The notes beneath the pieces were generated by a model, which worked only from the letters and a program-made list of their open reading frames with translations, did not search any database and was not told the DNA's origin. A program made the position numbers and the translations under genes. DNA of 64,000 nucleotides from Microbacterium sp. (GTDB lineage: Bacteria; Actinomycetota; Actinomycetes; Actinomycetales; Microbacteriaceae): NCBI GenBank assembly GCA_017306415.1, contig JAFKIL010000001.1, positions 1,039,971 to 1,103,970 of the forward strand. Direction: 5' to 3'. This document shows, in pieces, positions 8,470 to 15,924 of this stretch. Within the stretch, counting starts at the first letter, position 1. The number at the start of each line of letters is the position of its first letter.

Positions 8470-10122
8470 TCAGCGGTCCAGCATCGGGATGGTGAGGCCC
8501 CGCTCGCGGGCGACGTCGGCGGCCCGCTCGTAGCCGGCGTCCACATGCCGCATGACGCCGGAGCCCGGGTCGTTGACGAGCACGCGCGCGAGCTTCTCCG
8601 CCGCGAGCGCCGACCCGTCGGCGACGGTCACCTGGCCGGCGTGGATGCTGCGGCCGATGCCGACGCCGCCGCCGTGGTGGATCGAGACCCACGAGGCACC
8701 GCTCGCGGTGTTGAGGAGGGCGTTCAGCAGCGGCCAGTCGGCGATCGCGTCCGATCCGTCCGCCATCGCCTCGGTCTCCCGGTACGGCGACGCGACGGAC
8801 CCGGAGTCCAGGTGGTCCCGGCCGATCACGATCGGGGCGGACAGCTCCCCCGACGCGACCATCTCGTTGAACCGGAGCCCCGCGAGATGGCGCTCCTGGT
8901 ACCCGAGCCAGCAGATCCGGGCAGGGAGCCCCTCGAAGTGGACCGCCGAGGCCGCCTTGTCGAGCCAGCGGTGCAGCGCGACGTCATCGGGGAAGAGCTC
9001 CTTCACGGCGCGATCCGTCTTGGCGATGTCCTCGGGATCCCCGGAGAGCGCGACCCAGCGGAACGGCCCCTTCCCCTCGGCGAAGAGCGGGCGGATGTAG
9101 GCGGGGACGAATCCGGGGAACTCGAACGCGCGACCGAATCCGCCGAGCTCGGCCTCCCGCCGGATGGAGTTGCCGTAGTCGAAGACGGCGGCCCCGGCAT
9201 CCTGGAATCCCACCATCGCCGCGACCTGCTTGGCCATGCTGCCGCGCGCGCGGGCGGTGAAGCCCTCGGGGTCGCGCTCGGCCTCCTCCCGCCAGCGGTC
9301 GAACGGCACGCCCACCGGGAGGTAGGCGAGCGGATCGTGCGCGCTGGTCTGGTCGGTCACGATGTCGATCGGCACGCCGCGGGCGAGGAGCTCGGGGAAC
9401 ACCTCCGCCGCGTTGCCCACGGCACCCACGGAGAGCGCGGCGCCGGCGTCCTTCGCGGCGAGGACGCGCGTGACGGCCGCGTCGAGATCGGTCGTGTACT
9501 CGTCGAGATAGCCGTGCGCGACCCGTCGTGCGAGGCGCGACTCGTCCACGTCGACGATGAGCACCGCCCCCTCGTTCAGGGTGACGGCGAGCGGCTGCGC
9601 GCCGCCCATGCCGCCGCATCCGCCGGTGAGGGTGAGCGTCCCTGCGAGCGAGGTGCGACCCAGCGACCGCGCGACCGCCGCGAACGTCTCGTAGGTGCCC
9701 TGGAGGATGCCCTGCGTGCCGATGTAGATCCACGAGCCGGCCGTCATCTGGCCGTACATGGTCAGCCCGAGCGCCTCGAGACGCCGGAACTCGGGCCACG
9801 TCGCCCAGTCCCCCACGAGGTTCGAGTTCGCGATGAGCACACGCGGCGCCCATTCGTGGGTGCGGAAGACGCCGACGGGCTTGCCGGACTGCACGAGGAG
9901 CGTCTCGTCCGGCTCCAGCTCGTCGAGCGTGCGGACGATCGCGTCGAACGCCTCCCAGGAGCGCGCCGCCCGGCCCGTCCCGCCGTAGACGACGAGGTCC
10001 TCCGGATGCTCGGCGACCTCCGGATCGAGGTTGTTCATCAGCATCCGCTTGGCCGCCTCGGCGCCCCAGCTCTTCGCGGTGCGCTCGGCGCCGCGCGGGG
10101 CGCGGATCGGGTCATGGCTCAT
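8470..10122 (-). CDS. hutU: Urocanate hydratase
   Basis: A 550-residue urocanase, full length for the family. It adds water to urocanate to form 4-imidazolone-5-propanoate and uses tightly bound NAD+ as an electrophile. The glycine-rich NAD-binding motif [14 protein letters not shown] is present near residue 170, along with [12 protein letters not shown] at the N-terminus, [11 protein letters not shown], and the active-site region [19 protein letters not shown]-like segment [16 protein letters not shown]. The ATG overlaps the hutH stop by 4 nt, so it is coupled to the first enzyme of the pathway; a longer frame extends upstream through hutH and is not used. Confidence 0.97.
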   Translation of the reverse strand: MSHDPIRAPRGAERTAKSWGAEAAKRMLMNNLDPEVAEHPEDLVVYGGTGRAARSWEAFDAIVRTLDELEPDETLLVQSGKPVGVFRTHEWAPRVLIANSNLVGDWATWPEFRRLEALGLTMYGQMTAGSWIYIGTQGILQGTYETFAAVARSLGRTSLAGTLTLTGGCGGMGGAQPLAVTLNEGAVLIVDVDESRLARRVAHGYLDEYTTDLDAAVTRVLAAKDAGAALSVGAVGNAAEVFPELLARGVPIDIVTDQTSAHDPLAYLPVGVPFDRWREEAERDPEGFTARARGSMAKQVAAMVGFQDAGAAVFDYGNSIRREAELGGFGRAFEFPGFVPAYIRPLFAEGKGPFRWVALSGDPEDIAKTDRAVKELFPDDVALHRWLDKAASAVHFEGLPARICWLGYQERHLAGLRFNEMVASGELSAPIVIGRDHLDSGSVASPYRETEAMADGSDAIADWPLLNALLNTASGASWVSIHHGGGVGIGRSIHAGQVTVADGSALAAEKLARVLVNDPGSGVMRHVDAGYERAADVARERGLTIPMLDR

Positions 10123-11729
10123 GGGGTGCCTCCCTGATGGGTCGGTGGTGGTGTCGTATCTCCTCGCGATGCAGCGCCCAGCGCGGCATCCCGGACGGCG
10201 CCAGACACGACGAGCGCCGTCACGGCCTCGATGTCCGGACTCACGAAGTGGTCGGGTCCCGGACCCGCCGCGACCGTGCGGATCAGGTCCCGCGCTGCCC
10301 CGGTGGCCGGGCCTGCGGACAGCGGCGCGCGCAGATCGAGCGCGCGAGCCCCGGTGATCAGCTCGATCGCCAGCACGCGGGCGAGTCCGTCGACGGCCCG
10401 GCGGAGCTTGCGCGCCGCCGCCCACCCCATCGACACGTGGTCCTCCTGCATCGCGGAGGACGGGATCGAGTCGACGGATGCCGGGACCGCGAGCCGCTTC
10501 AGCTCGGAGACGATCCCGGCCGCGGCGTACTGCGCGATCATCAGCCCGGAGTCGACCCCGACCTCGTCGGCGAGGAAGGGCGGCAGCCCGTGGCTGCGCG
10601 CGACGTCAAGCGCGCGGTCGGTGCGCCGCTCGGAGATCGATGCCAGGTCGGCCGTCGCGATGGCCAGGAAGTCGAGTACGTAGGCGATCGGCGCGCCGTG
10701 GAAGTTGCCGTTCGACCGGACCCGGCCGTCGGCCGTGATGACCGGATTGTCGACGGCCGCGGCGAGCTCGCGCGCGGCGACCAGGCGTGCGTGGTCGACC
10801 GTGTCCCGGGCCGCACCGTGCACCTGGGGCGTGCAGCGCAGCGAGTAGGCGTCCTGCACGCGCTTGTCCTCGGGACCCTTGTGGCTGGCGACCATCGGGG
10901 AGCCGGCGAGGAAGGCGCGGAGGTGGCCGGCGGACGCCGCCTGCCCGACCTGGGGGCGCAGCGCCATCAGGTCGGCGGCGAAGACGGCGTCGGTCCCCAG
11001 CTGGCTCTCGATCGACATCGCCGCCGCCAGGTCGGCCGTGGTGAGCAGCACGTCCAGGTCGTGGATGGCGAGCAGCAGCATCCCGAGCATGCCGTCCGTG
11101 CCGTTGATGAGCGCGAGCCCCTCCTTCTCGACGAGCTCGAGGGGCGGGATGGATGCCGCGGCCAGCGCGTCCGCGGCCGGGATCGGCTCCGACGCGACAC
11201 CCGTGACCGGATCGACGACCCGCACCTCCCCCTCGCCCATCGCCGCGAGGGCGAGGTGGGCGAGCGGCGCGAGATCCCCCGAGCAGCCGAGAGAGCCGTA
11301 CTCGCGCACGATCGGCGTGATTCCGGCATCGAGCATCGCGGCGTACGTCTCCACGACCACCGGACGCACCCCGGTATGACCGGTCGCGAGGGTCTGGAGC
11401 CGCAGGAGCTGGAGGGCGCGCACGACCTCGGTCTCCACCTCGGCACCCGTGCCCGCGGCGTGCGAGCGGATCAGGCTCGCCTGGAGCTGCCTGCGGCGCT
11501 CGGGCGCGATGAACGTCGTCGCCAGCGCGCCGAAGCCGGTCGAGATCCCGTAGTGCGGGACCGGGTCGTCGGCGAGCGCCTCGACCAGTGCGCGCGTCCG
11601 TGCGACGCGGTCCAGGGCGCCGGGATCGATCGCCACGGTCGCACCGTGCCGGGCGACGGCGACGACCTCGTCGGGACCGAGAGGGGCCGCACCGAGGACG
11701 ACGGGCGCGGGGCGGTCTGCGGTGGTCAT
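10119..11729 (-). CDS. hutH: Histidine ammonia-lyase
   Basis: A 536-residue member of the aromatic amino acid lyase family, first gene of the hut operon. It deaminates L-histidine to trans-urocanate with the self-made MIO electrophile. The MIO-forming triad is read as Cys149-Ser150-Gly151 in [16 protein letters not shown]; textbook HutH has Ala-Ser-Gly, and a Cys in the first position is, as far as I recall, normal in actinobacterial enzymes. The catalytic Tyr60 is in [12 protein letters not shown]. Start MTTADRP was preferred over an upstream in-frame ATG because the latter would fall within the divergent IclR regulator gene. The short divergent region to that regulator should hold the operon promoter. 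Confidence 0.96.
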   Translation of the reverse strand: MTTADRPAPVVLGAAPLGPDEVVAVARHGATVAIDPGALDRVARTRALVEALADDPVPHYGISTGFGALATTFIAPERRRQLQASLIRSHAAGTGAEVETEVVRALQLLRLQTLATGHTGVRPVVVETYAAMLDAGITPIVREYGSLGCSGDLAPLAHLALAAMGEGEVRVVDPVTGVASEPIPAADALAAASIPPLELVEKEGLALINGTDGMLGMLLLAIHDLDVLLTTADLAAAMSIESQLGTDAVFAADLMALRPQVGQAASAGHLRAFLAGSPMVASHKGPEDKRVQDAYSLRCTPQVHGAARDTVDHARLVAARELAAAVDNPVITADGRVRSNGNFHGAPIAYVLDFLAIATADLASISERRTDRALDVARSHGLPPFLADEVGVDSGLMIAQYAAAGIVSELKRLAVPASVDSIPSSAMQEDHVSMGWAAARKLRRAVDGLARVLAIELITGARALDLRAPLSAGPATGAARDLIRTVAAGPGPDHFVSPDIEAVTALVVSGAVRDAALGAASRGDTTPPPTHQGGTP

Positions 11730-11782
11730 GCGTCGATTCCACACCCCGCCCCTCGTGCGCGACAGGGGTTCGTGGCATCCTG

Positions 11783-11800
11783 TGTCTGATATGCCAGACA
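11783..11800. promoter_or_regulatory. Palindromic operator over the IclR-type regulator start
   Basis: TGTCTG and CAGACA form perfect 6-bp arms around a 6-bp spacer (ATATGC). The palindrome contains the ATG of the regulator gene and lies 54-71 bp upstream of the hutH ATG. It is the only clear inverted repeat in the divergent interval, so I infer that the IclR-type protein binds here to control itself and the hut operon. Binding is not shown by sequence alone. Confidence 0.5.
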
Positions 11801-12555
11801 AACCTCAGGTGCCGGCCGCCGATCAGACGCTGCGGATTCTGGGCTACCTCGCCCGCCAGCCCGGGCCCGTCGCCGCGGGCACGCTCGCGACCCAGCTCGG
11901 CATCCCCCGCTCGACGGTGTACTTCCTCCTCGCCGCCCTGCAGGAGCACGGTTTCGCGGTGCACGTCCCGGGCGAGCGCCGCTGGGGGCTCGGAACGGCG
12001 GCCTTCGAGCTGGCGGGCGGATACGCGCGTCAGCAGCCGCTCGCCCGCGTCGGCCGTCCGCTCGTGGCCGCCCTCGCCGATCGCACCGGCGAGAGCGCGC
12101 ACCTCGCGGTGATGGCGGGGCGCGACGTGCTGTACATCGTGGAGGAGCGCGCGCCCCGCCGTCCCGCGCTCGTCACGGAGGTCGGGGTCCGGCTGCCCGC
12201 GCACCTCACGGCGACCGGGCGCGCGATGCTCGCCGCGCTCCCGCGGGAGCAGGTGCGCGCCCTGTATCCGGATGCCGCGGCCTTCGCCGATCGCACCGGT
12301 CGCGGTCCGCGCCGCCCGGCCGAGCTGCGCGAAGTCCTGCGGGAGACGCGCGCGAACGACCACGCCGCCGAGGACGGGGAGGTGAGCCCGGGCCTCCGCT
12401 CCGTCGCGGTGGCCGTCCGCGACCACGCGGGCTGGCCGGTCGCCGCGATCGCGGTGACCTGGCCCGAGGACGACCCGGTGGATCGCGTGCGGCTCGTCGA
12501 CGTCGTGCGGCGGACGGCCGTCGAGTTGGAGCGCCGGATCCGCGGCGGCCGTTAG
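11791..12555 (+). CDS. IclR-family regulator, probably of the hut operon
   Basis: A 254-residue IclR-type regulator: winged helix-turn-helix at residues 10-75 (QTLRILGYLARQPGPV, LGIPRSTVYFLLAALQEHGF) and a C-terminal effector domain (LADRTGESAHLAVMAGRDVLYIVEE, HLTATGRAMLAALP, HAAEDGEVSPGLRSVAVAVRD). It is divergent from hutH with only 61 bp between the two starts, which makes the hut operon its most likely target and histidine, urocanate or a later intermediate its likely ligand. The ATG sits inside a perfect palindrome, consistent with autoregulation. I preferred this start over an upstream GTG/ATG because those lie inside the hutH coding region. Confidence 0.85.
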   Translation: MPDKPQVPAADQTLRILGYLARQPGPVAAGTLATQLGIPRSTVYFLLAALQEHGFAVHVPGERRWGLGTAAFELAGGYARQQPLARVGRPLVAALADRTGESAHLAVMAGRDVLYIVEERAPRRPALVTEVGVRLPAHLTATGRAMLAALPREQVRALYPDAAAFADRTGRGPRRPAELREVLRETRANDHAAEDGEVSPGLRSVAVAVRDHAGWPVAAIAVTWPEDDPVDRVRLVDVVRRTAVELERRIRGGR

Positions 12556-12561
12556 CGGACG

Positions 12562-12910
12562 ACCGGACCGTCGATGAGCTCGGGCTTCGGCGTGCGGACC
12601 ACGTCGACGGATGCCGGGGGCTCCCGGCCCCTCGGCTGCCATCGCGGCGCGGTGTGGGCGCACGACTCCGCGATCGTGACGCACGGGATGGCGCGAGCGG
12701 GGCTGCGCGACGCCGCTCTGATGTCGTCGGGCTGCTGTCGGCCGCCGAGGTGTTCGACTTCCGCATGCCCGGGCTGCACTCCGGCGATGCGCGGCGCACG
12801 GGGGGGCGCGCGGAGCGGGGATCCGACAGACGGTTGCCCACGACCGGCCCGTACCCCGCGGCGTGTCGTCCGCAGGCTGGCTCGCCGCCACCGTCTCGTG
12901 ACTCGAGATC
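12562..12910 (+). pseudogene. Frameshifted remnant of a glycogen debranching (amylo-alpha-1,6-glucosidase-like) C-terminus
   Basis: No intact gene fits this interval, but pieces of one protein family can be read across frames. In the frame of position 12574 the translation reads SSGFGVRTTSTDAGG, then PLGCHRGAVWAHDSAIV and HGMARAGLRDAA. In the frame one base shifted, from about 12718, it continues VVGLLSAAEVFDFRMPGLHSG and, near 12849, PYPAACRPQA. A further one-base shift gives WLAATVS. This order matches the end of bacterial amylo-alpha-1,6-glucosidase/MGH1 enzymes (SGWGxRTLS, YHxGxVWPHDxA, FxxRxPELxxG, YPxACxPQAW). At least two frameshifts and loss of everything upstream make it a decaying fragment. 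The identification rests on motif order recalled from the family. Confidence 0.7.
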
Positions 12911-12928
12911 GCGCGCGGCTGGGGTCTC

Positions 12929-13405
12929 TCAGTCGACCTTGGCGACCGTGCCCGAGGTGAGGCGCACGAGCTCGTCGTACGACAACGGGAAGACCGTGTG
13001 CGGCGTGCCCCCGGCCGCCCACAGCTCGGGGTAGACGGCGAGTGCCTCGTCGACGATCGTGGTCAGCGGCGCGGGATGGCCGGTCGGCGCCACGCCGCCG
13101 ATCGCCTGCCCCGTGGCATCCCGGACCTGCTCCGGCGTCGCGCGGCGGATGGACGTGCGACCCAGTCGTTCGGCCAGCGCCGCCGTGTCGACGCGGTGAG
13201 CCCCGCTCGTCATGACGAGCAGCGGCTCGTCGTCGCTCCAGAACACGAGGCTGTTCGCGATCGCCCCCACCTCGACGCCGAGCGCCGCCGCCGCGAGCGC
13301 GGCCGTGGATGCCGCATCCGGGAGCACGACGATCTCGCCGCCGATCCCCGCCGCACGCAGAGCGTCGTGGACGAGGCGGCTGCGGGCGGGGAGGTTCTCG
13401 CTCAT
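12929..13405 (-). CDS. YbaK/EbsC-family aminoacyl-tRNA deacylase
   Basis: A 158-residue protein of the YbaK/prolyl-tRNA editing domain family. These are free-standing editing enzymes that hydrolyse mischarged tRNAs such as Cys-tRNA(Pro) in the cytoplasm. Family features are a hydrophobic N-terminal region with VVLPDAASTAALAAAALGVEVGAIANSLVF, the strand LVMTSGAHRVDTAALAERLG, and the substrate-pocket motif QAIGGVAPTGHPAP with the conserved GG.xP.G pattern, followed by VDEALAVYPELWAAGGTPHTVF. It is a single-gene unit: the upstream side carries the palindromic repeat unit at 13442-13517 and the downstream side the debranching-enzyme remnant. Confidence 0.88.
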   Translation of the reverse strand: MSENLPARSRLVHDALRAAGIGGEIVVLPDAASTAALAAAALGVEVGAIANSLVFWSDDEPLLVMTSGAHRVDTAALAERLGRTSIRRATPEQVRDATGQAIGGVAPTGHPAPLTTIVDEALAVYPELWAAGGTPHTVFPLSYDELVRLTSGTVAKVD

Positions 13406-13441
13406 GTTCCCAGCCTACGGGCGGGCGTCTCGCCGCTGACA

Positions 13442-13517
13442 GTCGGAAAAGCAGGCTGAACGGTCGCAACAGCTGCCCGCGACACCGCTCTCAGCCGATC
13501 GAGCCTGCTTCCCCGAC
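13442..13517. repeat. Palindromic repeat unit A (left end of DUF559 cassette)
   Basis: The left arm at 13442-13457 (GTCGGAAAAGCAGGCT) pairs with the right arm at 13502-13517 with 14 of 16 positions matching, around a spacer of 44 bases. The first 18 bases of this unit, GTCGGAAAAGCAGGCTGA, are the exact reverse complement of the last 18 bases of unit B at 14510-14527. The unit sits directly after the 3' end of the DUF559-type gene and before the YbaK start. Confidence 0.75.
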
Positions 13518-13525
13518 GATCCGCG

Positions 13526-14344
13526 TCAGCGAGTCGACCGGAGACCGAAGACCGCAGCCCGCACGAGTTCGGGCCGCCACATGATGTCCTCCGCGATGGG
13601 ACGGTATGTGGCGTAGCCGAGCGACGCCGCGGCTTGATCCCGCCGACGATCACGGCGCTGCTCATCCCAACTCGAATGGTGCTCCCTGCTGTCGCATTCG
13701 ATGATGAGCCATCCCTCGACCAGGAAGTCGACTCGTCCCACTCCCTCGATCGGCACCTGCACCTCGAACGAGCAGCCCAGCGAACGAAGTATCAATCGCA
13801 TCAACGACTCCGGACCCGACTCGGCGCGCGAGTCCAGAAGACCTCGGAGCCGGCGGTACCGGCGTGGAAGTGCAGCGAAGAGTTCGTCGAGGTCATCGCG
13901 ATGAATGGCGTTGAGGTGCAGCGCTGAATCGATCGTCGCGACCGAGGCACGCGGATCCTGGCACAGCACCGCGTGGACCAGCGCATCGAGCACCTCGACC
14001 GAGAGCGCCTCGGGATGCGGACGACGCCGCAGCACATCGCGATGTACACGATGTCGGACGTGGATGTCAGGAAGACGGGCGGCGGTCCGTTCGATGTGAA
14101 CATGGAGAGTCTGCACATCTCGTACGAAGACCCCCAGGCGCCGGAGTTCTGACACACACGTGAGGCGGCCACGCAGTCGACCCGCCTCGATGCACGACTG
14201 GTCGGTTCCCGCCGGACAGAACGCACCGGCGCGAAGACGGACGAGGCGCCCCTCGCCGACCGCCGCGCGGACCTGTCGCTCGGTCAGTCCCCGCGTGCGG
14301 AGGTGTCGGGTTCTTATCAATGAGGGAATCGGCGCGGAGTTCAC
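13526..14344 (-). CDS. AbiEi-like / DUF559-domain protein (putative nuclease fold)
   Basis: A 272-residue protein with two parts. The N-terminal region (LIRTRHLRTRGLTERQVRAAV, then GRLVRLRAGAFCP) resembles the winged helix of AbiEi-type proteins, the antitoxin half of type IV toxin-antitoxin systems. The C-terminal region has the DUF559/Vsr-like pattern: RVDFLVEGWLIIECDSREHH, then DRRRDQAAASLGYATYRP, which matches a PD-(D/E)xK-type core with Asp, Glu and downstream basic residues. No AbiEii toxin gene is next to it. I chose the GTG at 14344 because it lies within a perfect palindrome and gives a start just before the winged helix; a TTG nine codons inward is possible. The gene is enclosed by two palindromic repeat units. 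Confidence 0.75.
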   Translation of the reverse strand: MNSAPIPSLIRTRHLRTRGLTERQVRAAVGEGRLVRLRAGAFCPAGTDQSCIEAGRLRGRLTCVSELRRLGVFVRDVQTLHVHIERTAARLPDIHVRHRVHRDVLRRRPHPEALSVEVLDALVHAVLCQDPRASVATIDSALHLNAIHRDDLDELFAALPRRYRRLRGLLDSRAESGPESLMRLILRSLGCSFEVQVPIEGVGRVDFLVEGWLIIECDSREHHSSWDEQRRDRRRDQAAASLGYATYRPIAEDIMWRPELVRAAVFGLRSTR

Positions 14345-14359
14345 GATTGAATCGTGAAC
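14339..14359. promoter_or_regulatory. Perfect palindrome at the DUF559-type gene start
   Basis: GTTCACGAT and ATCGTGAAC form perfect 9-bp arms around TGA. The GTG start codon of the DUF559-type gene lies inside the left arm (read on the minus strand). A winged-helix protein that binds its own start region would fit, as AbiEi antitoxins repress their own promoters, but this is inferred. Confidence 0.5.
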
Positions 14360-14451
14360 GCGCGTGCCGCGACCCCCGCCCGCCCTCTGAACATCCGTGG
14401 ATCGCCGCGCCCATGGCGTCCCTGCGGAGGAGACGGTCGTTCGCGGCACCG

Positions 14452-14527
14452 GTCGGAAGAGCAGGCTGAAACGCATCCGAACGCCGTTCGAGCGCCCATC
14501 ACTTCCGCCTCAGCCTGCTTTTCCGAC
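14452..14527. repeat. Palindromic repeat unit B (right end of DUF559 cassette)
   Basis: The left arm at 14452-14469 (GTCGGAAGAGCAGGCTGA) and the right arm at 14510-14527 pair over 17 of 18 positions, the exception being a possible G-U pair, around a 40-base spacer. The unit is the same length (76 bp) as unit A and shares its arms but not its spacer. It lies in the 324-base interval between the DUF559-type gene and the dehydrogenase. Confidence 0.75.
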
Positions 14528-14668
14528 AAGAGCGACCCCGCACGTACCGCGAACAGGCCGGCGGCCGGGTGGCCGCAGCCGGGCGGCGGGGGCACAATGG
14601 ACGGTGGACGCAGCAAAGCCGCGGCGTCCACCGAGCACAGCCCACAAGGCCAGCCGAAAGAGGTCGCG
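14528..14668 (+). promoter_or_regulatory. Leader region of the Leu/Val dehydrogenase gene
   Basis: Together with repeat unit B this fills the 324-base gap before the dehydrogenase. I see no convincing ORF here. The only readable signal is the purine-rich GAAAGAG eight bases before the ATG, a plausible ribosome binding site. A -10-like CACAAT lies at 14593-14598 but without a good -35 hexamer. Confidence 0.3.
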
Positions 14669-15736
14669 ATGACGCACACCCTGCCCCTGCCCGAATTCAC
14701 CCACGAACGCGTGGAGGTGATCACGGGCTCGCGCAGCGGCCTGTTCCTCACCGTCGCGCTGCACTCCTCGGTGCTCGGCCCCGCTCTCGGCGGCGCTCGC
14801 CTGTGGACCTACGCGCACTGGAGCGACGCCCTGGGAGACGCACTGCGTCTGTCGGCGGCGATGACGCTCAAGAACGCCACGGCGGGCCTGGACGCCGGCG
14901 GTGGCAAGGCGGTCATCCGCCTGGCCCCGGACACGGTGCTGGATGCCGAGTGGCGCCGCGCGGCATTCCTCGATCTCGGTGACGCGGTCGAGTCCCTCGG
15001 GGGCCTCTACCGCACCGCCGAGGACGTCGGCTCCACCACGGAGGACATGCTCGTCGTGAGCGAGCGCACCGCCCACGTCGTCGGGCTCCCCGACGCGGTC
15101 GGCGGCTCCGGCGAGCCGGCGGGTCCGACGAGTCTCGGCGTGTACGAGTCGCTCCGCGCGACGCTCGAGCGCGTCACCGGCTCCCCCGATGTCGCCGGGC
15201 GCCGCATCACGATCTCCGGCATGGGCCAGGTCGGCAGCCGCCTCGCGGTGCGCCTCGCGGCCGAGGGCGCGGTGCTCACCGTGACGGACGTGAACCCCGC
15301 CAAGCGCGACGTCGCCGTCCAGCTCGAGGCGTCGTGGGTCGACCCCGGCACAGAGCATCTCGTCGAGGCGGATGTCTTCGTGCCCGCCGGGATCGGCGGC
15401 ATCCTCGACGACGAGGTCATCGCCGCCCTCGACGCGAAGGCGGTGTGCGGACCGGCCAACAACCCGCTCGCCGAGCGGGCAGGGGCGGAGCGGCTCGCGG
15501 AGCGCGGCATCCTGTACGCCCCCGACTTCGTCGTCAACGCCGGCGGCGTGATCTACCTCGACCTCGAGGCGAAGCGCATCGGCACCCGGGCCGAGATCAT
15601 GGACCGCGTCGCACACATCGGCGACACGCTCCGCCGGATCTACGATGAGGCCGAGCGGCGCTCCGTCACACCGCTCGAGGCGGCCGAGAGCCTCGCCGCC
15701 GAGCGGCTGCGCAGCGGCTCCGGCATCCTCGCGTGA
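14669..15736 (+). CDS. Leucine/valine dehydrogenase (Glu/Leu/Phe/Val dehydrogenase family)
   Basis: A 355-residue amino acid dehydrogenase. The catalytic lysine region appears as LKNATAGLDAGGGKAVI near residues 71-87, preceded by the substrate-binding ARLWTYAHWSDALGDALRLS segment. The Rossmann domain begins at ISGMGQVGSRLAVRLAAEGA around residue 190 with TDVNPAKR as the acidic end of strand two, indicating NAD+ use. Enzymes of this size deaminate branched-chain amino acids to 2-oxoacids and feed the branched-chain degradation or fatty acid primer pools; Leu versus Val cannot be told apart by eye. The ATG with upstream GAAAGAG was chosen; the same frame runs further upstream through the repeat unit without coding character. 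Confidence 0.88.
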   Translation: MTHTLPLPEFTHERVEVITGSRSGLFLTVALHSSVLGPALGGARLWTYAHWSDALGDALRLSAAMTLKNATAGLDAGGGKAVIRLAPDTVLDAEWRRAAFLDLGDAVESLGGLYRTAEDVGSTTEDMLVVSERTAHVVGLPDAVGGSGEPAGPTSLGVYESLRATLERVTGSPDVAGRRITISGMGQVGSRLAVRLAAEGAVLTVTDVNPAKRDVAVQLEASWVDPGTEHLVEADVFVPAGIGGILDDEVIAALDAKAVCGPANNPLAERAGAERLAERGILYAPDFVVNAGGVIYLDLEAKRIGTRAEIMDRVAHIGDTLRRIYDEAERRSVTPLEAAESLAAERLRSGSGILA

Positions 15737-15924
15737 CGGATGCTGGGCCCGCGCCCGCTCGTGGCGCGGGCCGCAGCACCGTGCCCGCCACCCTTCGGAC
15801 TGAGTTCCACCGCGACTGACACCGACTCCCACCTATCAGTGGACCCAGTCGTGGCATGATGGGGGCGAACGGCGACGGCGCCGGACCCGCGGCGTCGGTG
15901 CACGGAGAATCAAGGGAGAGCCTC

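Larger units (their letters stand above)
13442..14527. mobile_element. Putative 1.09-kb cassette with 18-bp perfect terminal inverted repeats
   Basis: GTCGGAAAAGCAGGCTGA at 13442-13459 and TCAGCCTGCTTTTCCGAC at 14510-14527 are perfect 18-bp inverted repeats bounding the segment. Each end carries a further inverted copy about 60 bp inward (13502-13517 and 14452-14469), so both ends can form hairpins. A single gene for a nuclease-like protein lies between them. No transposase is encoded and I see no target-site duplication at the outer edges, so it is not a standard insertion sequence. It could be a non-autonomous mobile cassette or a gene captured between two copies of a dispersed palindromic repeat. 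Confidence 0.5.

Noticed and set aside
10119-11729. The Cys-Ser-Gly triad of HutH as a broken MIO motif
   Set aside because: The Ser and Gly needed for MIO are present, and to my knowledge Cys in the first position occurs in other actinobacterial enzymes; the rest of the protein is intact and in operon context.
13442-13517. Repeat unit A as a plain transcription terminator of the DUF559-type gene
   Set aside because: The near-identical unit B lies on the other side of the same gene and upstream of a start, and the arms are longer than typical, so a simple terminator does not explain the pair. A secondary terminator role is still possible.
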